A stretch of DNA of 33,551 nucleotides from Rhodovibrio sodomensis (GTDB lineage: Bacteria; Pseudomonadota; Alphaproteobacteria; Kiloniellales; Rhodovibrionaceae), in NCBI RefSeq assembly GCF_016583645.1, contig NZ_NRRL01000049.1, positions 674 through 34,224 of the forward strand, read 5' to 3'. Both the position numbers and the translations under genes were made by a program. Shown here in pieces: positions 18,881 through 26,553 of the stretch (its first letter is position 1; every line of letters begins with the position of its first letter). The notes under the pieces were generated by a model, which had not been told where the DNA came from, ran no database searches, and was given only the letters and a program-made list of their open reading frames with translations.

Positions 18881-20578
18881 CTACGGGATCGGCCGGCTGG
18901 CGAGGGCCTGGGCGAGCGCGCGATCGCGGCCGTAGATGTCGGGGCGGAAGTGGATGGTGCCGCCCTCCCCGATCCAGACGGTGGAGTAGGTCAGGTGCAC
19001 CGGCACCGCGTCGGCCAGGCTGACCGGCGTGGTCTTGCCGTGGGCGCGCAGCTTGTCGATCAGCGTGCGGTCCCAGACCGGCGGATCGGCCTCCGCGGCG
19101 GTCTCGGCGGGCGCCGGCGGCAGGCCGAGCGGCGTGCGCAGCCGGGCCGGGACCGGCGTTCCGCCGATCAGCGCCGCGGCCAGCTCGAACGGCTTGGCGA
19201 CCCGGATACAGCCGGAGGAGAAGGCCCGGCTGGCGCGGTCGAACAGGTCCTTGGCCGGGCTGTCGTGCAGGTAAACGTGATGGGCGTTGGGGAACATGAA
19301 CTTGACCTGCCCCAGCGGGTTCTCCGGCCCTGGCTCCCGCACGATCTTGTAGGGGAAGCGCTTCGGGGTGACCTGCGCCCAGTCGACGCTCGCCGGGTCG
19401 AGTTGCGCCGCCTCGGCCGACCAGCCGGCGTAGAGCGTCATCTGGTTGGCGGCGAGGTACCCCGGGTCGCGTTGCAGTTCCGGCAGCACGTCCTGGCGCA
19501 GGATGGTCGGCGGCAGGGTCCAGTCGGGGTTGAATTCCAGGTAGGTGATCTCGTCGGAAAACACCGGGGTCTTGCGGAACGGCTTGCCGACGACCGCGCG
19601 CATGGCGAGCTGCACGCTGCCGGCGGCGACCAGCTCGACTTCCTGACCGGCCAGGTTGACCAGCACGTAGCGCTCGCCGAGGTCGTCCGGCAGCCAGCGC
19701 CAGCGCGCCATGTTGACCTCGATCTGGGCGATCCGGCTGTCGACCGGCAGGTTCATTTCCATCCGGGTCTTGGGTCCGACAATGCCGTCCGGCTCCAACC
19801 CGTGCCGGTCCTGGAAGCGGCGCACGGCGAGCGCCAGCTGCTGGTCGAACAGCTCGGGCGTCTTGCTGGCGATCGTCAGGTCCCGCGACGCCCGCAGACG
19901 CGCCCGGACCTGGGCGACGCCAGGGCCGGTCATGCCCTGTTCAAGCTTGCGCGCGACGCCTTCGACGCGCGGCCAGCCGCCGGCTTCAGCCAGCGCACGC
20001 ACCTCCGCCAGCGCCCGGCGCAGCCGGCGGTAGCCGGGGTTCGCCGGCGCGAGCGAGTCCAGGAACGCCGCCGGATCCTCCGCCGCGGCGAGCGCCGGCA
20101 GCAGCCCGGCCGCATCCGGCGCGTCGGCCGGTTGCGGCGCGTCGGCGTCGAGCGTCCCGGGGCGCACCCGGCCGCGCGACAGGTCGCGGGCGTAGTGCAG
20201 GAACTGCGCGCTCAGCCGCAGCTCGAGCCCCGCGCGCTCGGCCGCGCCGACCAATCCCGACAGATCGGCGCGCAGGGCCGCCGGATGATAGTCGGCCGGG
20301 CGCAGCCCCTCCCGCGCCGCCGCGTCCAGCCGGTCGATCAGGGTGCCGGCGCGCGGGATCCCGGCGTTCAGCCACAAGGGCGCGTGGCCGCGCGCGGCGT
20401 AGAACTCGCGCAGCGTCGCCGGCGCCACGCCGCGCGGCAGGTCCGGCAGGTCGTCGGCGAGGCGGGCTTCCAGCGCCTGGGGGTCGAGGGCAAGTGACTC
20501 GGCCCGCCCGGGGTTCGGGACCAGCCATACCGCGGCCGCGACGGCCAGGGCCGTCAGACCTACACGCAATGAACACAT
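18881..20578 (-). CDS. YcbB-type L,D-transpeptidase with peptidoglycan-binding domain
   Basis: A 565-residue periplasmic L,D-transpeptidase. The N-terminal signal is MCSLRVGLTALAVAAAVWLV, with a likely cut after NPGRA. A scaffold domain starting FYAARGHAPLWL (about 59-70) is followed by a peptidoglycan-binding segment (about 212-272, AVRRFQDRHGLEPDGIVGPKT). The YkuD catalytic domain has HDS (H438) and SSGCIRV (454-460, C457). This is the YcbB/LdtD layout, forming 3-3 crosslinks in peptidoglycan and conferring beta-lactam tolerance where studied. ATG 20578 is preferred since it begins the signal peptide; a GTG at 20617 is also in frame. It is divergent from a second L,D-transpeptidase only 57 bases away. 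Confidence 0.93.
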   Translation of the reverse strand: MCSLRVGLTALAVAAAVWLVPNPGRAESLALDPQALEARLADDLPDLPRGVAPATLREFYAARGHAPLWLNAGIPRAGTLIDRLDAAAREGLRPADYHPAALRADLSGLVGAAERAGLELRLSAQFLHYARDLSRGRVRPGTLDADAPQPADAPDAAGLLPALAAAEDPAAFLDSLAPANPGYRRLRRALAEVRALAEAGGWPRVEGVARKLEQGMTGPGVAQVRARLRASRDLTIASKTPELFDQQLALAVRRFQDRHGLEPDGIVGPKTRMEMNLPVDSRIAQIEVNMARWRWLPDDLGERYVLVNLAGQEVELVAAGSVQLAMRAVVGKPFRKTPVFSDEITYLEFNPDWTLPPTILRQDVLPELQRDPGYLAANQMTLYAGWSAEAAQLDPASVDWAQVTPKRFPYKIVREPGPENPLGQVKFMFPNAHHVYLHDSPAKDLFDRASRAFSSGCIRVAKPFELAAALIGGTPVPARLRTPLGLPPAPAETAAEADPPVWDRTLIDKLRAHGKTTPVSLADAVPVHLTYSTVWIGEGGTIHFRPDIYGRDRALAQALASRPIP

Positions 20579-20635
20579 TCTTTCTAAAGACTTCCTGCCT
20601 ATATTACGGGTAGACACTGCGATGGATACGGACGC
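20579..20635. promoter_or_regulatory. 57-bp divergent promoter region of two L,D-transpeptidases
   Basis: This short AT-richer gap contains CTATATTACGG around 20600-20610, giving a TATATT box (+) and TAATAT (-) that nearly coincide. The -35 boxes are weak on both strands. Shared or competing control of both genes is likely from the geometry alone. Confidence 0.4.
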
Positions 20636-21676
20636 ATGAGCAGCTTAACAGGCTGGATACGGCGTGGCATGAACGGTTTCGAGAATTCGCGGCCCTGTTT
20701 CGGTCGGTCGGCCCGACCGCTGGGCGCAATGCCGCTCGGCGCAAGGCCGCTGGGCGCGCTCAAGACGGCGATGGCAGCCGCCGTGCTGCTCCTGGCCGCG
20801 CCCATGGCGCGGGCCGCCGACGGCGACGCGCCGCCGGAAACCCCGGACATCATCGGCGCGATGCAGACCACGACGGCGCATTACGAGACCACGTTCGCCG
20901 ACTTGGCGTACCTGCACAACCTCGGCTACGTCGAGCTGGTCGCCGCCAACCCAAAGCTCGACCCCTGGATGCCGGGCGCGGGCAAGCGGATCACCCTGCC
21001 CAAGCGCCACATCCTGCCCAACGTCGAGAAGCAGGGCATCGTCATCAACCTGGCGGAGCCGCGGCTGTACTACTTCCCGGCCGACCAGCCCGGCACGGTC
21101 AAGACCTTCCCGATCGGCATCGGGCGCGAGGGGCTGGACACCCCGACCGGCGAGACGAAGGTCACGCGCAAGCGCCGCAACCCCGCCTGGCGTCCGACCA
21201 GGGAGGCGCGCGCGGCCGACCCCAGCCTGCCGGCGGTCGTCCGCGCCGGGCCGGAGAACCCGCTGGGCGCCTACGCCCTCGATCTGGGCTGGCCGCTCTA
21301 CCTGATCCACGGCACCAACAACGTCTGGGGGATCGGCCGGCGGGTCAGCCGCGGCTGCATCCGGATGTACCCGAACGACATCCAGACGCTCTACAACACC
21401 GTGCCGTCGAATACGCCGGTGCAGGTGGTCGAGCAGCCGCTGAAGTTCGCCTGGGACGGCGATACCTTCTACATGGAGGCCCACACCACGACCAAGCAGG
21501 CCGGGCAGCTGGAAAAAACCGGCAGTTTCGAGCCGGACGCCGACCTCGACCTCAAGCAGCGCGTGATGACGGCGCTCGGCGAACGCGTCGCCCAGCTCGA
21601 CTGGGCGACGATCCGCCAGGCGGTGCGACAGCGCCGCGGCGTGCCGATCGCGATCGGCCACGCGGTCGAGAGCTAG
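20636..21676 (+). CDS. ErfK/YbiS-type L,D-transpeptidase
   Basis: A 346-residue exported L,D-transpeptidase. A long N-terminal region precedes a hydrophobic signal core (AMAAAVLLLAAPMARA, about 45-60). Then comes a LysM-like segment (FADLAYLHNLGYVELVAANP) and the YkuD domain (about 133-262) with HGT (225-227) and SRGCIRM (238-244, C241 catalytic). Members crosslink peptidoglycan or attach outer-membrane lipoprotein or other proteins to it. A tail of about 80 residues follows the catalytic domain, as in family relatives. Residues 28-42 are encoded by three 15-bp repeats. Starts at 20669, 20729 or 20771 would also keep the signal core, so 20636 is uncertain. The gene is convergent with the deacetylase across a two-hairpin repeat. 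Confidence 0.92.
   Translation: MSSLTGWIRRGMNGFENSRPCFGRSARPLGAMPLGARPLGALKTAMAAAVLLLAAPMARAADGDAPPETPDIIGAMQTTTAHYETTFADLAYLHNLGYVELVAANPKLDPWMPGAGKRITLPKRHILPNVEKQGIVINLAEPRLYYFPADQPGTVKTFPIGIGREGLDTPTGETKVTRKRRNPAWRPTREARAADPSLPAVVRAGPENPLGAYALDLGWPLYLIHGTNNVWGIGRRVSRGCIRMYPNDIQTLYNTVPSNTPVQVVEQPLKFAWDGDTFYMEAHTTTKQAGQLEKTGSFEPDADLDLKQRVMTALGERVAQLDWATIRQAVRQRRGVPIAIGHAVES
20717..20761 (+). repeat. Three in-frame 15-bp repeats in the transpeptidase N-terminus
   Basis: CCGCTGGGCGCAATG, CCGCTCGGCGCAAGG and CCGCTGGGCGCGCTC follow each other and encode PLGAM-PLGAR-PLGAL just before the signal-peptide core. Slippage could vary the n-region length, or the real start is the ATG inside the array. 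Confidence 0.65.
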
Positions 21677-21775
21677 CCCCGGCTCTTGCGTAGCGGGTGG
21701 GTCCTTGCCGCAACCCAACCGAGACTTGGCGGCAGCTCCGGGACCGGCGGATTGCCGCGCGCCTGGCGCGTGCAC

Positions 21776-21885
21776 CTAGAGCAAGATGCTGAAAGGTGAA
21801 GCCACCTTTCAGCTGAATCTGGCTCTCTCTTCAAGCAGTTAGAGCAAGATGAAGGTCGACCCGACCTTGATCGATTTTGCTCTAG
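21776..21885 (+). repeat. Two-hairpin CTAGAGCA element, copy A
   Basis: This 110-bp element is bounded by CTAGAGCA and TGCTCTAG. Hairpin 1 is built on CTGAAAGGTG/CACCTTTCAG within AGAGC..GCTCT. After a linker (CTCTTCAAGCAG), hairpin 2 is built on AAGGTCG/CGACCTT within AGAGCA..TGCTCT. Its right end provides the TAG stop (minus strand, 21882-21884) of the deacetylase gene. It is about 85-90 percent like the reverse complement of 26550-26666 by eye. Confidence 0.85.
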
Positions 21886-22961
21886 CCGGTCACCAGGAAC
21901 TGGTTGCCGAACCAGCGCCAGCGGCCGTCGGGACCCATCAGGGTGCAGTTGATGCGCACCCGGCCCTCGGGGAACGGGCTGTCGAAGCGCAGCTCGACGC
22001 GCTGGCCGCCCAGGCGCTGCACGTCCAGTTCGCCGCGGCCGCTGGCGTAGCAGTCCAGGCCCTCGATCCCGTCCACGCTCTGGTGCACCGTGAAGCCGTA
22101 CATCGGCGGGTTCTCCTCCGGCGTCAGCACGTTGTCGTCCGGCACCACGTCGTGCACCGGCAGCGGCAGGGCGTTCACCACGGTGCGGAAACGGTCCATG
22201 TCGCCGTACGCCTCGTTCAGCGCGAACCGCGGCAGGCCGTACCGCTCGCTGGTGCGCGCGATCGCCCCGGACTGTTGCCCGAACGCCGCGATGAAGCCGG
22301 CCGCGCGCACCGCCTGCTGAACGGCGGTCGAATATTCGCCGTAGGGATAGGCGAACAGATCCGGTTTCCGGCCCAGTTCCGCCTGAAAGCGCGCCTGCGC
22401 GCTGGCCAGCTCGTCCCGCACCTGGTCGGGCGAGAGCTTCGTCAGGTGAGCGTGCGAGACGGTGTGGTTGCCGATCGTCGCCAGCTCCATCCGGGCCAGC
22501 TGGCGCAGCTGATCCCAGGTCATGTAGTCGGACCCGCCGACCGGACCGGTCGAGACGAACACGGTGAACGGCAGGCCGGCCTCGCGCAGCCGCGGCACCG
22601 CTTCCTGCCAGACCGAGCGGTAGGCGTCGTCGATCGTGATCGCGACCGTGTAGGGCGGCAGCGGCCGCTGCTGGCGCAGCGCGGAGACGATGTCGGCCAG
22701 CGGCAGCACGTTGTACTTCGGCTTGCTGAGCTCGGCGATGTGCTGCTCGAACTGCGCCAGCGTGATATTGGTGCTGGGATACCGGCTGTTGCCGAAGCGG
22801 TGGTACATCACCACCGACGCGCCGTTGTCGACCGCGGGCTTGGCCGGCGTGCCCCCGGCGTCGCTCTGAGCGTGCACCGCTGCGGTCGCGAGCGGAAACG
22901 CCAACAACACGGCAGCAAGGCCCGCAACGGCGGACCGGACCAGACGGATCAGCGCTACCAA
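21882..22961 (-). CDS. NodB-type polysaccharide deacetylase, exported
   Basis: A 359-residue carbohydrate esterase 4-type protein. A signal peptide (VALIRLVRSAVAGLAAVLLA, cleavage near VHAQ 29-32) is followed by the NodB domain. Motif 1 is TIDDAY (109-114, D111/D112), motif 2 is HTVSH (166-170) and motif 3 is YPYG (205-208). VVMYHRFG (50-57) is typical of the PgaB/PdaA-like group. The likely substrate is N-acetylated glycan in the periplasm (peptidoglycan or an exopolysaccharide); which one cannot be told. About 100 C-terminal residues after NodB form an extra domain. The start is a TTG with AAGGAG ten bases upstream; the longer ORF to 23207 is low-complexity arginine-rich and unlikely. The stop codon lies inside repeat copy A. 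Confidence 0.87.
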   Translation of the reverse strand: MVALIRLVRSAVAGLAAVLLAFPLATAAVHAQSDAGGTPAKPAVDNGASVVMYHRFGNSRYPSTNITLAQFEQHIAELSKPKYNVLPLADIVSALRQQRPLPPYTVAITIDDAYRSVWQEAVPRLREAGLPFTVFVSTGPVGGSDYMTWDQLRQLARMELATIGNHTVSHAHLTKLSPDQVRDELASAQARFQAELGRKPDLFAYPYGEYSTAVQQAVRAAGFIAAFGQQSGAIARTSERYGLPRFALNEAYGDMDRFRTVVNALPLPVHDVVPDDNVLTPEENPPMYGFTVHQSVDGIEGLDCYASGRGELDVQRLGGQRVELRFDSPFPEGRVRINCTLMGPDGRWRWFGNQFLVTG

Positions 22962-23236
22962 GACGCGTTTGCTCCTTCGTACGAACGACAAGCGGGCGCA
23001 CGGACGGCAAGCCGGCCGGGGCGTCCGGCGGCCCGGACCCGCAGGCTCTCGGACCGGTTGCGCGAGTCTGACGGGCCTTGCCGCAGGGCACAAGGCCGGC
23101 ACTTGCCGTCCGGTTAACGCTGGGCCAGATTGCCGCACGGCCGCAGCCGGCGACACGCGGCGGCCGACCGGCCGCCTGCGCCAGCCGCCGGCAGACAGAA
23201 CACACACATGCCAACGCGAAAAGGGCTCGAGACGCG

Positions 23237-23830
23237 ATGAGCGAGCGGATGCTGAGCGACACCGGCCTGGACCTGCTGTTCCGCGCGGCGCGCACCCACA
23301 AGGGCTGGCAGGACCGCGCGGTTAGCGACGTCCTGCTGCAGGCGGTCTACGACCTCGCCAAGTGGGCGCCCACCAGCGCCAACTGCCAGCCGATGCGGGT
23401 GGTGTTCGCCAAGTCGCAGGCGGCCAAGGAGAGGCTCCGCCCGGCGCTGATGCAGGGCAACGTCGACAAGACGATGGCGGCCCCGGTCTGCGCGATCGTC
23501 GCCTACGACCTGGAGTTCCACGAAAAGCTGCCGGAGCTGTTCTCCCAGGCCGACGCGCGCAGCTGGTTCGCCGGCAAGCCGGACGCGATCCAGGAAAACG
23601 CCTTCCGCAACGGGTCGCTGCAAGGCGGCTATTTCATCATGGCCGCCCGGGCGCTCGGTCTCGACGTCGGGCCGATGAGCGGGTTCGATAAAGCGAAAGT
23701 CAATCAGGCGTTCTTCCCCGAGGGCACGTGGCAGGTCAACTTCCTGTGCAACCTGGGTTACGGCGATCCGGACCAACTGCCGCCGCGGGACAAGCGCCTC
23801 GACTTCGACCAGGCCTGCGACATCCAGTAG
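23237..23830 (+). CDS. Nitroreductase-family FMN oxidoreductase (RutE-like)
   Basis: A 197-residue flavin oxidoreductase of the nitroreductase fold. FRAARTHKGWQDR (15-27), AKWAPTSANCQPMRVVFA (41-58) and GGYFIMAARALGLDVGPMSGFD match the RutE/malonic-semialdehyde-reductase branch (E. coli RutE has 196 residues). That enzyme reduces malonic semialdehyde to 3-hydroxypropionate in pyrimidine breakdown, but no other rut genes are nearby, so the substrate here is open. It starts at ATG 23237 with AAAAGGG about ten bases upstream. It is divergent from the deacetylase (275-base gap with no recognisable element) and convergent with the VanX-type gene 37 bases away. Confidence 0.87.
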   Translation: MSERMLSDTGLDLLFRAARTHKGWQDRAVSDVLLQAVYDLAKWAPTSANCQPMRVVFAKSQAAKERLRPALMQGNVDKTMAAPVCAIVAYDLEFHEKLPELFSQADARSWFAGKPDAIQENAFRNGSLQGGYFIMAARALGLDVGPMSGFDKAKVNQAFFPEGTWQVNFLCNLGYGDPDQLPPRDKRLDFDQACDIQ

Positions 23831-23867
23831 CCGGCCGCGCCGGCCCCCGGGTCGCTAGGGTGCGCGG

Positions 23868-24443
23868 CTACTTGCCGGCTGCGGCCGGCGCCATCATCGG
23901 TTCCGGCAGCACGCTGTCGGAGAACACCGGCAGGCGTTGCCGGGCGTTGAAGAGCTGGTAATGCCACCACTCGTTCTTGAAGAAGTCCCAGCCGGCCGCG
24001 GTCATGATGCCGAGCAGCAGCGCGCGGTTGCGCTGCGCCGCGAGCGGGATGTCGGTGCGCGCGTGGTGCGCCTGCGCGGTGAAGGCGTCGAACCCGGTGC
24101 CCATGTCGAGCTCGCGCCCGTCGCCGTCGATCAGCGTCAGGTCGACCGCGGCCCCGCGGGAATGCGGGCCGCCGCGGCGCGGATCGGCGACGAACTCGTC
24201 CGACGGATAGGCGTTCCAGAGCGCCCACTGCGCCTCCGGCGGGCGGAACGCGTCGAAGATCTTGAACCGGTAGCCGAGCGGCTTGGCGAGTCCGATCGCG
24301 CGCTGCAGCAGTTCCGCGGCGATCGGGTGCAGATAAGCGACGGCGTTGGCGTAGATCGGCGCGCCGGTGACGTTGTCCGCGGTGGCGTAGCGCAGGTCGA
24401 TCTCGACGTCGAAGTCGGGCGGCGCGATGCGCTGCAGCGGCAT
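23868..24443 (-). CDS. VanX/DdpX-type D-alanyl-D-alanine dipeptidase
   Basis: A 191-residue M15D zinc dipeptidase hydrolysing D-Ala-D-Ala. The VanX residues are all visible: R67 in DAFRPPEAQ, H94 and D101 in HSRGAAVDL, and E158 and H161 in NEWWHYQL. No signal peptide is seen, so it is probably cytoplasmic. In glycopeptide resistance VanX removes D-Ala-D-Ala precursors; in Gram-negatives such as E. coli (DdpX) it serves nutrient recovery. No vanH or vanA partners lie here. The C-terminal LPEPMMAPAAAGK is extra. A 15-bp tandem repeat lies just upstream of its start. L,D-transpeptidases nearby use tetrapeptide donors, so a role in shifting crosslink type is possible but is inference. Confidence 0.9.
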   Translation of the reverse strand: MPLQRIAPPDFDVEIDLRYATADNVTGAPIYANAVAYLHPIAAELLQRAIGLAKPLGYRFKIFDAFRPPEAQWALWNAYPSDEFVADPRRGGPHSRGAAVDLTLIDGDGRELDMGTGFDAFTAQAHHARTDIPLAAQRNRALLLGIMTAAGWDFFKNEWWHYQLFNARQRLPVFSDSVLPEPMMAPAAAGK

Positions 24444-24464
24444 GGCGGCTCCTTTTCACAGACA

Positions 24465-24532
24465 GCGGGCTCGAAGGCGGCGGGCTTGGAGACGGCGGGA
24501 CGGGTGACGGCGGGCTGGGGGCCGGCGGGGCC
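24465..24532. repeat. 15-bp tandem repeat (four and a half units) between vanX-like gene and tsaB
   Basis: Units GCGGGCTCGAAGGCG, GCGGGCTTGGAGACG, GCGGGACGGGTGACG and GCGGGCTGGGGGCCG plus a partial GCGGGGCC run head to tail (24465, 24480, 24495, 24510, 24525). The period is a multiple of three, but no frame joins it to vanX or tsaB. Confidence 0.75.
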
Positions 24533-24628
24533 CGCGGCCACGGATCACAGGGCCGTGTATCACGCCATGGACGGCAAGGCACGGCATCCGCGCGCACGCC
24601 GCCCGCGCAAGACCGGACCTGCCCGGCC

Positions 24629-25345
24629 ATGACGGGGCGCACGCTGCTGGCGTTCGACGCCGCCGGACGCGGCTGTTCGGCCGCGCTCTGGCGCGACGGC
24701 GCCGTGCTGGCCGCCGACCGGGCGGAGATGGCGCGCGGCCAGGCCGAACGGCTGGTGCCGATGATCGAATCGGTGCTGACGTCGGCCGGCGTCGGCCACG
24801 GCGACTTGGATGCGCTGGCGGTGACCACGGGGCCGGGCGCGTTCACCGGGGTGCGGATCGGCCTTGCCACCGCGCGCGGCTACGCCCTCGCGCTCGGCAT
24901 CCCGGCGATCGGGATCGGCAGCCTGGCGGCGATCGCCGCCGGCAGCGACCCGCGGGAACGCGCCGGCCGCACCCTGCTGGTGCTGATCGACGCCAAGCGG
25001 GCGGACGTCTACGCCCAGGCGTTCCGGCCCGATCTGACCCCGGTGGGCGAGCCGATGGCGGTCACGCCGGACGCGCTCGACGCCGCGCTGCCCCGGGGGC
25101 CGCTGCTGCTGGCCGGGGACGGCGACGCGGGGGCCGAAGCCGCGCTGCGCGCCGCCGGCCGCGCGGTCGAGCGGGCCCGCGCCCCGACCCTGGTCGATCC
25201 GGCCACGCTCGCCCATCTGGCCGCACAGGCGCCGCTGCCGGCCCGCGACGATCCGCCGCCGCGGCCGGTCTACCTGCGGCCGCCCGACGTCACCTGGCCC
25301 GCGGGCCACCGCCCGGCCGCCCCGACGCAGAAGGATTCCGCATGA
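24629..25345 (+). CDS. tsaB: tRNA t6A biosynthesis protein TsaB
   Basis: A 238-residue TsaB (YeaZ). It is the scaffold that pairs with TsaD and TsaE to make threonylcarbamoyl-adenosine at position 37 of ANN-decoding tRNAs. It opens LLAFDAAGRGCSAALW (6-21), with the typical LVPMIESVL (42-50) and the strongly conserved VTTGPGAFTGVRIGLATARG (65-84). The C-terminal region is proline-rich and variable. There is no strong ribosome site before the ATG. Its stop overlaps the rimI start by four bases (ATGA), so the two are coupled. Confidence 0.95.
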   Translation: MTGRTLLAFDAAGRGCSAALWRDGAVLAADRAEMARGQAERLVPMIESVLTSAGVGHGDLDALAVTTGPGAFTGVRIGLATARGYALALGIPAIGIGSLAAIAAGSDPRERAGRTLLVLIDAKRADVYAQAFRPDLTPVGEPMAVTPDALDAALPRGPLLLAGDGDAGAEAALRAAGRAVERARAPTLVDPATLAHLAAQAPLPARDDPPPRPVYLRPPDVTWPAGHRPAAPTQKDSA

Positions 25346-25869
25346 CCCCGTCGAGCGACGACCGCGACGCCGGCAACGCCGGGGACAGCGACCGCCCGGT
25401 CAGCGACGCCGCCATTCAACCCGCCGGCGGGCTGGACGCGCCGGTGATCGCCGCCCTGCAGAACGACGTGTTCCCGAAGCAGCGCTGGGGGGAGAGCGAG
25501 GTCGCCCAGTTGATCGACGGCCCCGGCGCGATCGCCTTTCTGGCGACCGGCCGCGACTTCGGCGAGGTCATGCCGCTCGCCTTCGTGCTCGCCCGGATCG
25601 CGGCGGACGAGGCGGAAATCCTGACCCTGGGCGTGCTGCAGGACGTCCGGGGCAAGGGGCTGGGCCGCCGGCTGGTCGAAGCGGTCGCCGACAAGGCGCG
25701 CGCCCAGGGCGCCCGGCGCCTGCACCTGGAGGTCGCCGCGCGCAACACCGCCGCCCGCGATCTTTACGCCAACTTGCAGTTCAGCGAAGTCGGCCGGCGC
25801 GAGGCGTACTACGACGACCGCGGGGATGGCCCGGACGACGCCATCCTGCTGGCCCGCGACCTGCGCTGA
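25342..25869 (+). CDS. rimI: Ribosomal protein alanine N-acetyltransferase RimI-like
   Basis: A 175-residue GNAT acetyltransferase. The acetyl-CoA motif A is LTLGVLQDVRGKGLGRRLVE (95-114) with the RxxGxG loop at R103-G108. LHLEVAARNTAARDLYANL and the tail F-x-E-V-GRREAYYDD are RimI hallmarks. RimI acetylates the N-terminal alanine of ribosomal protein S18 in E. coli. The first 30 residues are Asp-rich and outside the domain. The ATG overlaps the tsaB stop, a widely conserved pairing. The gene is followed by the mucR promoter region. Confidence 0.92.
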   Translation: MTPSSDDRDAGNAGDSDRPVSDAAIQPAGGLDAPVIAALQNDVFPKQRWGESEVAQLIDGPGAIAFLATGRDFGEVMPLAFVLARIAADEAEILTLGVLQDVRGKGLGRRLVEAVADKARAQGARRLHLEVAARNTAARDLYANLQFSEVGRREAYYDDRGDGPDDAILLARDLR

Positions 25870-26079
25870 CCCGGCGCCATGCCCGCAGAACGCGTCACCT
25901 GCGCCGGCATCGAGGCGGCCCGCGCGCAGGGCGTGCAGTTTTCGAGTGGGGCGGGCCAAAGGCCGCGTCATCTCGCCGGAACCAGCCCGACATTACCCGT
26001 AGACGACAAATCCAACGCGAGGTTTTGTAGTTAAAGTGATCGAAACGGCGTTTTCCGACCCTGGCGACCTATTTTCTTG

Positions 26080-26108
26080 TTGCTTCCCCATGGTGGCTTT
26101 TTTATAAG
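26080..26108 (+). promoter_or_regulatory. mucR promoter in an AT-rich island
   Basis: TTGCTT (26080-26085), a 17-base spacer and TATAAG (26103-26108) lie 34 bases before the mucR ATG. The stretch from about 26005 to 26125 is clearly richer in A and T than the rest of the window. MucR/Ros proteins bind AT-rich DNA and commonly autorepress, so self-binding here is likely (inference). Confidence 0.6.
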
Positions 26109-26142
26109 CCCATAAGAGAAATCCATAAGCCGGGGAAGACCC

Positions 26143-26553
26143 ATGGCCGACGAAGCCAAGTCCAACGAAATTCTCGATCTCACCACGACGATCGTTTCAG
26201 CCCACGTTTCCAATAACGCCGTGGGCGTCGGCGATCTGCCCAAGCTGATCCGCGACGTGCACGAGACTCTGTCGCAGGTCGAGCAGGGCCAGACCGTGCA
26301 GCCGGAGAAGCCGACCCCGGCCGTGCCGATCAAGAAGTCGATCACGCCCGACTACCTGATCTGCCTGGAAGACGGCAAGAAGCTGAAGATGCTGAAACGC
26401 CATCTGAAGACGGCGTACAACATGACGCCGGAGGAGTATCGGGAGAAGTGGGGCCTGCAGGCCGACTACCCGATGGTGGCGCCGAACTACGCCAAGCAGC
26501 GCAGCCGCCTGGCCAAGGAGATCGGCCTGGGTACGCGGGCGCGCCGCGGCTAG
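26143..26553 (+). CDS. mucR: MucR/Ros family transcriptional regulator
   Basis: A 136-residue H-NS-like regulator. The N-terminal region EILDLTTTIVSAHVSNNAVGVGDLP (9-33) is the family oligomerisation domain. The DNA-binding zinc-finger region is YLICLEDGKKLKMLKRHL (71-88) followed by NMTPEEYREKWGL (93-105). The metal ligands are degenerate: C74, D77 and H87 occupy three positions, but the fourth His of Ros is Y92 here (TAYNM). Relatives regulate exopolysaccharide, motility and cell-cycle genes. GGGGAAG lies about five bases before the ATG. The TAG stop is the first part of repeat copy B. Confidence 0.95.
   Translation: MADEAKSNEILDLTTTIVSAHVSNNAVGVGDLPKLIRDVHETLSQVEQGQTVQPEKPTPAVPIKKSITPDYLICLEDGKKLKMLKRHLKTAYNMTPEEYREKWGLQADYPMVAPNYAKQRSRLAKEIGLGTRARRG

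Noticed and set aside
22962..23207. 82-codon N-terminal extension of the deacetylase
   Set aside because: Arg/Pro-rich and would bury the signal peptide; TTG at 22961 has a good AAGGAG site.
23868..24443. Glycopeptide resistance cluster
   Set aside because: Only the VanX-like gene is present; there is no VanH, VanA/B ligase or VanRS, and a Gram-negative wall makes this unlikely.
24465..24532. Tandem 15-bp units as a CRISPR array or repeat protein
   Set aside because: Units are directly adjacent with no spacers and no cas genes; the frames encoding five-residue repeats join neither neighbouring gene.
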